From an uncultured Alphaproteobacteria bacterium (GTDB taxonomy: Bacteria; Pseudomonadota; Alphaproteobacteria; Rickettsiales; UBA1997): a DNA stretch of 27,160 nucleotides. The notes under the pieces are model-generated. The model had not been told where the DNA came from. It saw only the letters and a program-made list of their open reading frames with translations, and did not search any database. The stretch covers positions 1 to 27,160 of the forward strand of contig CAIYMZ010000153.1 in assembly GCA_903927415.1 (NCBI GenBank), read 5' to 3'. Each line of letters begins with the position of its first letter. Position 1 is the first letter of the stretch. The position numbers were made by a program, and so were the translations under genes. Positions 21,922-27,160 of this stretch are shown one piece after another.

Positions 21922-23271
21922 ATGCTCAAAAATCTGCTGCTAAAATACGACAAACAACTCCCTCGTTACACCAGCTACCCAACCGCGCCGCATTTTTCTT
22001 CCGAGGTAAATCGCGAAATTTATTCAAGTTGGTTGCAAAATCTTTCGCCGCAAAAAACGCTTTCGCTCTACTTCCACATCCCCTTCTGCCAGCAGCTCTG
22101 CTGGTATTGCGGCTGCTACACCAAAATCACAAAACGCTACGAGCCCGTCGAAGATTACACCGAAATTCTGCTGCAAGAAATTCGTCTTGTCAGCGCTTTG
22201 CTGCGCAAAAAAAATCACAAAGTTTCACACATTCACTTCGGCGGCGGCTCGCCAACCATCTTGCTCCCCGACAGTTTTGAAAATTTAATGCGAGTAATCA
22301 GAAATGAATTTTCGATTGCTGAAAATGCTGAAATCGCAATCGAAGTTGATCCGCGAAATGTCGGTGAAGAAAAAATTTCTGCTTACGCCAAAAGTGGCGT
22401 GAACCGCGTCAGCATTGGCGTGCAGGATTTTAATCGCGAAGTGCAAATCGCAGTGAATCGCGAACAGTCATTCGATTTAGTTTACAGCTGCGTCAAACTT
22501 TTCAAAAAATACGGAATTAAAAATGTGAATCTGGATTTGATTTACGGTCTGCCGAAGCAGACGGTTGCTGGGATCGCAAAAAATATTGATTTGGCAATGT
22601 TGCTCAATCCAAATCGAATCGCGCTTTTCGCCTACGCCCACGTGCAGTGGATGAAAAAACACATGCGGCTGATTGACGAAAAAGATTTGCCGAACGGCGC
22701 AAGCAGAATCGAAATGTATTTGGCGGCGGCGAAAAAATTGCGGAAGGCGGGCTACGTTTCAATCGGCCTCGACCACTTCGCCAAGCAAAGCGACTCAATG
22801 GTCGCGGCGTTTCGAAGTAAAAAATTAAAACGCAATTTCCAAGGTTACAGCAGCGACAAGGCTGACAGCGTGATTGGCTTCGGCGCTTCAGCAATCAGCT
22901 TTTTGCCGAATGGCTACGCGCAAAATATTCTCGACTTCGCCGAGTATAAAAAAAATATTTTAGCCAAAAAATTACCGGTGTTGAAGGGAATAAAAATCAG
23001 CGCCGAAGATCGCTTACGCAAAAAAATTATTGATGAGGTGATGTGCTATTTGGAGGTAGATTTGATGCAGATTCGCGAGCAGTTCGATCTTCCTGAAAAT
23101 TACTTCGAAAATGAAATAAAAAATTTGGAAGAGCTAAAAAAAGATCGGCTAATTTCGATTCAAAATGGTGTTGTAAAAATCAATCCAGAAGTTCCACAAA
23201 TTACTCGAATTGTTTGCAGCATTTTTGATAAATTTTTTTCAGCGGATCAAAAACGGCATTCAAGAATTTAG
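21922..23271 (+). CDS. hemN: oxygen-independent coproporphyrinogen III dehydrogenase HemN
   Basis: HemN oxidatively decarboxylates coproporphyrinogen III to protoporphyrinogen IX in haem synthesis without O2. From ATG 21922 the product has 449 residues, close to E. coli HemN. The N-terminal PRYTSYPTAPHFS, the radical-SAM cluster motif C56-x3-C60-x2-C63-x-C65 (PFCQQLCWYCGC), HFGGGSPT, EVDPRNV and GVQDF all match true HemN rather than the HemW-type chaperone relatives. An upstream frame from 21835 would include non-conserved residues and is not used. The 3' end overlaps convergent argH by 12 bases. Its place beside nrdDG suits anaerobic life. Confidence 0.95.
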   Translation: MLKNLLLKYDKQLPRYTSYPTAPHFSSEVNREIYSSWLQNLSPQKTLSLYFHIPFCQQLCWYCGCYTKITKRYEPVEDYTEILLQEIRLVSALLRKKNHKVSHIHFGGGSPTILLPDSFENLMRVIRNEFSIAENAEIAIEVDPRNVGEEKISAYAKSGVNRVSIGVQDFNREVQIAVNREQSFDLVYSCVKLFKKYGIKNVNLDLIYGLPKQTVAGIAKNIDLAMLLNPNRIALFAYAHVQWMKKHMRLIDEKDLPNGASRIEMYLAAAKKLRKAGYVSIGLDHFAKQSDSMVAAFRSKKLKRNFQGYSSDKADSVIGFGASAISFLPNGYAQNILDFAEYKKNILAKKLPVLKGIKISAEDRLRKKIIDEVMCYLEVDLMQIREQFDLPENYFENEIKNLEELKKDRLISIQNGVVKINPEVPQITRIVCSIFDKFFSADQKRHSRI

Positions 23272-24657
23272 ATTATTTTTCTTCGCTCGCGCAATTTCTT
23301 CTCTTACTCTAATCAGAGAAGTTCCGCCAATACTAGTTCGGCTAGCAACAGAATTTTCTACGCTCAGCACCTCAAAAATTTCTGTAGTAATTTTTTTCTC
23401 AATTTTTTGCATGTCAGAAAGTTTTAACTCATGCAGTTCCAAGCCTTTATTTTCAGCTAGTTTAACGATTTGTCCTGTAATGTGATGCGCATCACGAAAA
23501 GGAATTTTTAGATTTTTTACTAACCAATCAGCAAGATCGGTAGCAGTGGAATAGCTGCTTGCAGCCATCGCCAGCATTTTTTCACCATTTACTTTCATGT
23601 CAGAAATCATTCCCGTCATTGCGCGCAGGCAAAGTTTGGAATTTTTTGTGGCATCAAAAACCGGCTCCTTATCCTCCTGCATGTCTTTGGAATAGGCGAG
23701 AGTAAGGCCTTTAATGGTGGTGAGTAGCGAAAAAAGTGCACCAAAAATTCGTCCACTTTTGCCGCGAATTAATTCTGCAGCGTCGGGATTCTTTTTTTGT
23801 GGCATGATCGAAGAGCCGGAGGTGAAGGCGTCGGAGAGTTTTATGAATTCAAAACCTTTGCTCATCCAAATCACAATTTCCTCGGCGAGCCGTGATAGAT
23901 GTGTGGCGGTGAGGGTAAGGCAAAAAAGAAATTCGATGGCGAAATCGCGATCAGATACGCAGTCCATTGAGTTGGAGGCGGGGTGATCAAATCCAAGTTC
24001 TTTCGCAGTCATCTTACGATCAATTGGAAATGATGTTCCGGCAAGTGCGCAGGCACCTAGGGGACATTCATTCATTCGAACACGGAGATCAGAAAATCGA
24101 GAAAGATCGCGTTTAAACATTTCAAAATAAGCGAGGAGATGATGAGAGAAGAGCAATGGTTGAGCGACCTGTAAATGCGTGAATCCCGGCATTATCACAT
24201 TGAGATTTTCTTCAGCTTTTTTGACTAAATTTTTTTGCAGATTGCTGAGCAAAATTTTTATTTCATCGATTTCATCACGTACGAAAAGTTTAAAATCGAG
24301 TGCGACTTGATCATTGCGCGACCGCGCTGTGTGCAATTTGCCAGCAATATCGCCGATGATTTCTTGTAGACGTGATTCGATATTCATGTGAATATCTTCG
24401 AGCTCGATTTTGAAATTGAAGGTGCCATTTTCGATTTCTTTTTCGATTTTTTTCAGGCCGTCGACAATTTTTTTGGCTTCATTTTTTGAGATGATTTTAG
24501 TTGCAGCAAGCATTTTGGCATGAGCAACGGAGCCTTTGATATCCTGCCTGTACAATCTTTGATCGAAAGAAATGGACTGATTGATTTCTTGCATCAGGTT
24601 TGATGGTTTGGCGTCAAATCTTCCGCCCCACATTTTGTTTGATGATTGCTTTGGCAT
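23260..24657 (-). CDS. argH: argininosuccinate lyase ArgH
   Basis: ArgH splits argininosuccinate to arginine and fumarate, the last step of arginine synthesis, in the cytoplasm. At 465 residues it is full length. It has the N-terminal KMWGGRF, the HTARSRNDQVA box, PGFTHLQVAQP, and the superfamily signature GSSIMPQKKNPD with its catalytic serine loop. No argG or other arginine gene is near. It converges on hemN with a 12-base overlap and diverges from ftsW across a 98-base gap rich in A and T, which must hold both promoters. Its presence suggests at least partial arginine synthesis in the organism. Confidence 0.96.
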   Translation of the reverse strand: MPKQSSNKMWGGRFDAKPSNLMQEINQSISFDQRLYRQDIKGSVAHAKMLAATKIISKNEAKKIVDGLKKIEKEIENGTFNFKIELEDIHMNIESRLQEIIGDIAGKLHTARSRNDQVALDFKLFVRDEIDEIKILLSNLQKNLVKKAEENLNVIMPGFTHLQVAQPLLFSHHLLAYFEMFKRDLSRFSDLRVRMNECPLGACALAGTSFPIDRKMTAKELGFDHPASNSMDCVSDRDFAIEFLFCLTLTATHLSRLAEEIVIWMSKGFEFIKLSDAFTSGSSIMPQKKNPDAAELIRGKSGRIFGALFSLLTTIKGLTLAYSKDMQEDKEPVFDATKNSKLCLRAMTGMISDMKVNGEKMLAMAASSYSTATDLADWLVKNLKIPFRDAHHITGQIVKLAENKGLELHELKLSDMQKIEKKITTEIFEVLSVENSVASRTSIGGTSLIRVREEIARAKKNNLNS

Positions 24658-24755
24658 GATTGCTGAAATTAAAATTTATTAGGATTTATGATTTAAAATT
24701 TAGAATTTAAAAAAGATTGTCCAAATTCAATTTTTCAAAATCTAAAAAATTCTCA

Positions 24756-25919
24756 ATGAACGGCTGGGATATCAAATCCAATAACATATTCGATCGTCGC
24801 CATTTGAATGGTTTTAAAAAATGGTGGATCGACATTGATAAAATTAATTTTCTTATTCTGCTCGGGATCATTGTTTTTGGTCTGATGATGACTGCCAGTT
24901 CTAGTCCAATGATTGCTAAGAAGCTAAATGTTGATAAATTTTTTTTTGTTAAAAAGCAGTTAATTTTTGCTGCAATTGCAATGATTTTGTTGGTCATAAT
25001 TTCTTTTCTTGATCAAGAAAAAATCAAAGTTTTTTCGCTAATTGGTTTGATGGTGACAATCTTACTTTTGGTGGCGGTGTTGTTTTTTGGATCTGAAGCA
25101 AAAGGTGCGAAAAGATGGATTGCTCTTGCAGGATTTACTCTACAGCCATCAGAGTTTGCTAAGGCATTCTTTGTGATCATTCATGCCTTTCTTTTACAAA
25201 GACTTCATCTTGAAAAATGGGCAATGAAATATGGAATTTCAATTGGACTTTTTTTGACAATCGCTTGCTTGCTCCTGCTCCAGCCTGATTTCGGCATGAC
25301 TTTAACATTTTCTGTTCTCTGGGCCGCGCAACTTTTTGCTTATGGTTTACCACTATCACTAATTTCGACATTGGCTTTTCTAGGCCTTATCGGCGGTGCT
25401 TGTGCCTATATCGTCTTTCCACATGTCGAAGATCGCATCAATAAATTTCTCGATTCCGGTGAAAAAAATTACCAAGCTGAAAGATCAATCGATGCTTTTG
25501 TGAATGGTGGTTTTTTTGGCGAAGGGCCAGGAAATGGCGTTGTGAAGAAATTTATTCCTGATGCTCATACCGATTTTATTTTTGCTGTCGTTGGAGAAGA
25601 ATATGGTATTTTTTCCTGTGCTATTCTGATCATGATTTTTGCTTATCTCATAACCCGCATAGTCAAGAGAGCGTTGGATGAGGATGACATGTTTATTTAT
25701 CTCTCACTTTGCGGATTGATGATGCAATTTACCATGCAGGTGGTGGTAAATGTTGGTGTGAGTCTAAAGTTATTACCGACCAAAGGCATGACTTTGCCAT
25801 TTATCAGCTATGGGGGCTCCTCAATGATTTCGACAGCGATTTGTTTCGGATTAATTCTGGCTTTCACGAAGAAAAAATATCATCGCGATGTTGATTACGG
25901 AAATTTAAAGATGATCTAA
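24756..25919 (+). CDS. ftsW: septal peptidoglycan polymerase FtsW
   Basis: FtsW is the SEDS-family glycosyltransferase of cell division, partnering a PBP3-type transpeptidase. From ATG 24756 the product has 387 residues and about ten membrane spans. Family marks are AKGAKRWIALAGFTLQPSEFAK, LLLQPDFGMT, the catalytic-loop stretch GEGPGNGVVKKFIPDAHTDFIFAVVGEEYG, and the C-terminal LLPTKGMTLPFISYGGSSM. An upstream in-frame TTG at 24717 is possible but less likely. The N-terminal extension IFDRRHLNGFKKWWIDID is like alphaproteobacterial FtsW. It stands alone, away from the usual mur-fts cluster. Its 3' end overlaps the next convergent gene by 15 bases. Confidence 0.94.
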   Translation: MNGWDIKSNNIFDRRHLNGFKKWWIDIDKINFLILLGIIVFGLMMTASSSPMIAKKLNVDKFFFVKKQLIFAAIAMILLVIISFLDQEKIKVFSLIGLMVTILLLVAVLFFGSEAKGAKRWIALAGFTLQPSEFAKAFFVIIHAFLLQRLHLEKWAMKYGISIGLFLTIACLLLLQPDFGMTLTFSVLWAAQLFAYGLPLSLISTLAFLGLIGGACAYIVFPHVEDRINKFLDSGEKNYQAERSIDAFVNGGFFGEGPGNGVVKKFIPDAHTDFIFAVVGEEYGIFSCAILIMIFAYLITRIVKRALDEDDMFIYLSLCGLMMQFTMQVVVNVGVSLKLLPTKGMTLPFISYGGSSMISTAICFGLILAFTKKKYHRDVDYGNLKMI

Positions 25920-27092
25920 GCAGGTAAATCGGTTTCTAATAAATTTTGCATGGGCAACGCAGGCTCGATATTGTTGCTGTGACAGACCTAAAGATTTTGG
26001 TGAGATTTTGATTTTGAAGTGAGAAAAAATTTCTTTGAGGCGTGATTCGTTAAAATGAATTTTTTGCAAATCAGCACGGATTTTTTTCCAGTTTTTTTCT
26101 AGGTTACTGTTGATTTTTTTTAGCTGCGCGGCGCTGAAAATTTTTTGGGCAAATTCTTTTTTACATTCGGCGGCGATTTTTTTGCCGAAGAAAATTTCGA
26201 CTGACTTCCATTCGCAACTAGTGCTGAACATGGGATAAGTCTTACTCAGCAATTCTCCTTGCAACCTTGCCGCCGTTAAACTTGTCACCGCTATCATCTG
26301 TCCGTGCAAAAATTTTTCGGTAATTTTTGGGTGTTTCATTTCGATGGCGTGAGCAATCAAATGTTCCGATTGACTCGCGGGATAAGAGCCGCCAGCAATA
26401 GTCATTCCCTGCCCCGAGAGCAACAAAATTTCCATCAACAACTTCAAAAATTTTTCGTCACGTGGAGAAAATTTCTTAAAATTTTTGACAAAGAAATTCA
26501 TTTTTTTCTCAAGAATTTCGAAAGGTTTTTTGTCAAATTTTGTTCCGAGAATTTTGTGCGAGAGATACCAATCAAACCAGCAGGAATAAAAACACAGACT
26601 GTCACCAATTCCGGCCTTTGTAAGCTCAATCGGTGCTACTGCTAAAATTTTTAGATCGCAAAAAACTGCAATTGGAAGTGTCGCCGGCAAAGTTTTTTTG
26701 TGGCCACGAATTGTGATCGAAGCATTTTTCGACAAATAGCCATTCATCGATGCGGCCGAAGCAAAAATGGCGTAGGGAATATTTTTTTGCGCTGAGGTTA
26801 ATTTGCACAGATCGTTGATGACACCGCTTCCGAGGGCGATTATTAAGTCGTAATTTTTTACTGCAGCGGAAATTTTTTTGAGATTTTTTTCGTCAGCTTT
26901 GGGATTTTTTAAGAGCAGTTTTTTTTCGCAGAAATTTTCTGGAAAAAATTTTTTACAATTTCCCCAAATGATTTCGTCAGAAACGAATAGGATTTTTTTG
27001 CCACCGCTAACACGCAGCATCGAGGATTTTAAAAAATTCTTTCCCGAGCCAAAATTAACGACTGGCGACTTACGATTAGCGACTTTTTTCAT
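25905..27092 (-). CDS. sn-glycerol-1-phosphate dehydrogenase-like protein (AraM/EgsA family)
   Basis: The family reduces dihydroxyacetone phosphate to glycerol-1-phosphate with NAD(P)H, using a metal site. Visible marks are LGSGVINDLCKLTS (nucleotide binding), SAASMNGYLSKNASI, the metal Asp in KAGIGDSLC, and histidines in SEHLIAHAIEM and KFLHGQMIAV. I use ATG 27092, giving 395 residues. A TTG at 27155 or a start beyond the window would lengthen it, and an AAGGAGG lies near 27135 without a matching start codon, so the N-terminus is uncertain. In bacteria such proteins are linked to unusual lipids, cell-wall glycerol or sugar metabolism. Glycerol dehydrogenase or dehydroquinate-synthase-like activity is an alternative. 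It converges on ftsW. Confidence 0.83.
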   Translation of the reverse strand: MKKVANRKSPVVNFGSGKNFLKSSMLRVSGGKKILFVSDEIIWGNCKKFFPENFCEKKLLLKNPKADEKNLKKISAAVKNYDLIIALGSGVINDLCKLTSAQKNIPYAIFASAASMNGYLSKNASITIRGHKKTLPATLPIAVFCDLKILAVAPIELTKAGIGDSLCFYSCWFDWYLSHKILGTKFDKKPFEILEKKMNFFVKNFKKFSPRDEKFLKLLMEILLLSGQGMTIAGGSYPASQSEHLIAHAIEMKHPKITEKFLHGQMIAVTSLTAARLQGELLSKTYPMFSTSCEWKSVEIFFGKKIAAECKKEFAQKIFSAAQLKKINSNLEKNWKKIRADLQKIHFNESRLKEIFSHFKIKISPKSLGLSQQQYRACVAHAKFIRNRFTCLDHL

Positions 27093-27160
27093 TAAAAACT
27101 TGTCAGATAAAAATTGGTTTTTATGTTGCGGCGCCTCCTTAGAGCCTGTATTCAAACTCA

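Overview
The window reads as an A+T-rich alphaproteobacterium (long A and T runs inside most genes) equipped for anaerobic, nitrate-linked respiration. The taxonomic guess rests on the FNR-type operators, the style of FtsW and the many short palindromic repeats, which resemble those of Rickettsiales- and Holosporales-like genomes. It is inference, not proof. No rRNA, tRNA, CRISPR array or transposase is visible.

Layout. (1) 69-3143, + strand: molybdopterin genes moaD, moaE and mobA, a small unknown protein, and nnrS (NO-related membrane haem protein). (2) 3136-4263, - strand: an archaeal-type AAA+ ATPase with an operator-like repeat upstream. (3) 4342-8512: ubiD (-) and, divergently, ubiT-ubiU-ubiV (+), the O2-independent ubiquinone route, behind an FNR box. 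(4) 8540-11431, - strand: accessory genes, a 607-residue methyltransferase-like protein of unusual composition and a RhuM-family protein. (5) 11497-17418, - strand: one co-directional run narI, a regulator fusing a nitrate-sensing NIT domain to a CRP/FNR protein, a porin, modA, modB and modC, with an FNR-like box in front. (6) 17729-18568: dinD. (7) 18696-23271: nrdD, nrdG and hemN, anaerobic dNTP and haem synthesis, with an FNR box and two candidate NrdR boxes before nrdD. (8) 23260-27092: argH, ftsW and a glycerol-1-phosphate dehydrogenase-like gene.

How they fit. Molybdate import (modABC) and molybdopterin assembly (moaDE, mobA) supply a nitrate reductase whose haem subunit (narI) is here, although narGHJ are not. 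UbiD/T/U/V make quinone without O2, NrdDG make deoxynucleotides without O2, HemN makes haem without O2, and NnrS deals with NO. FNR-type operators at three promoters (before ubiT, narI and nrdD) tie the modules together. The NIT-CRP protein carries the E-x-x-S-R recognition-helix pattern of FNR, so it could act on these operators while sensing nitrate directly.

The most unusual features are: the NIT-CRP one-component regulator in an operon with an orphan narI; four copies of a ~94-bp cloverleaf-shaped repeat with compensatory changes in its arms; repeat clusters followed by a second copy of the 3' end of the preceding gene (ubiU, nrdG); and a palindromic element inside the signal-peptide region of the porin.
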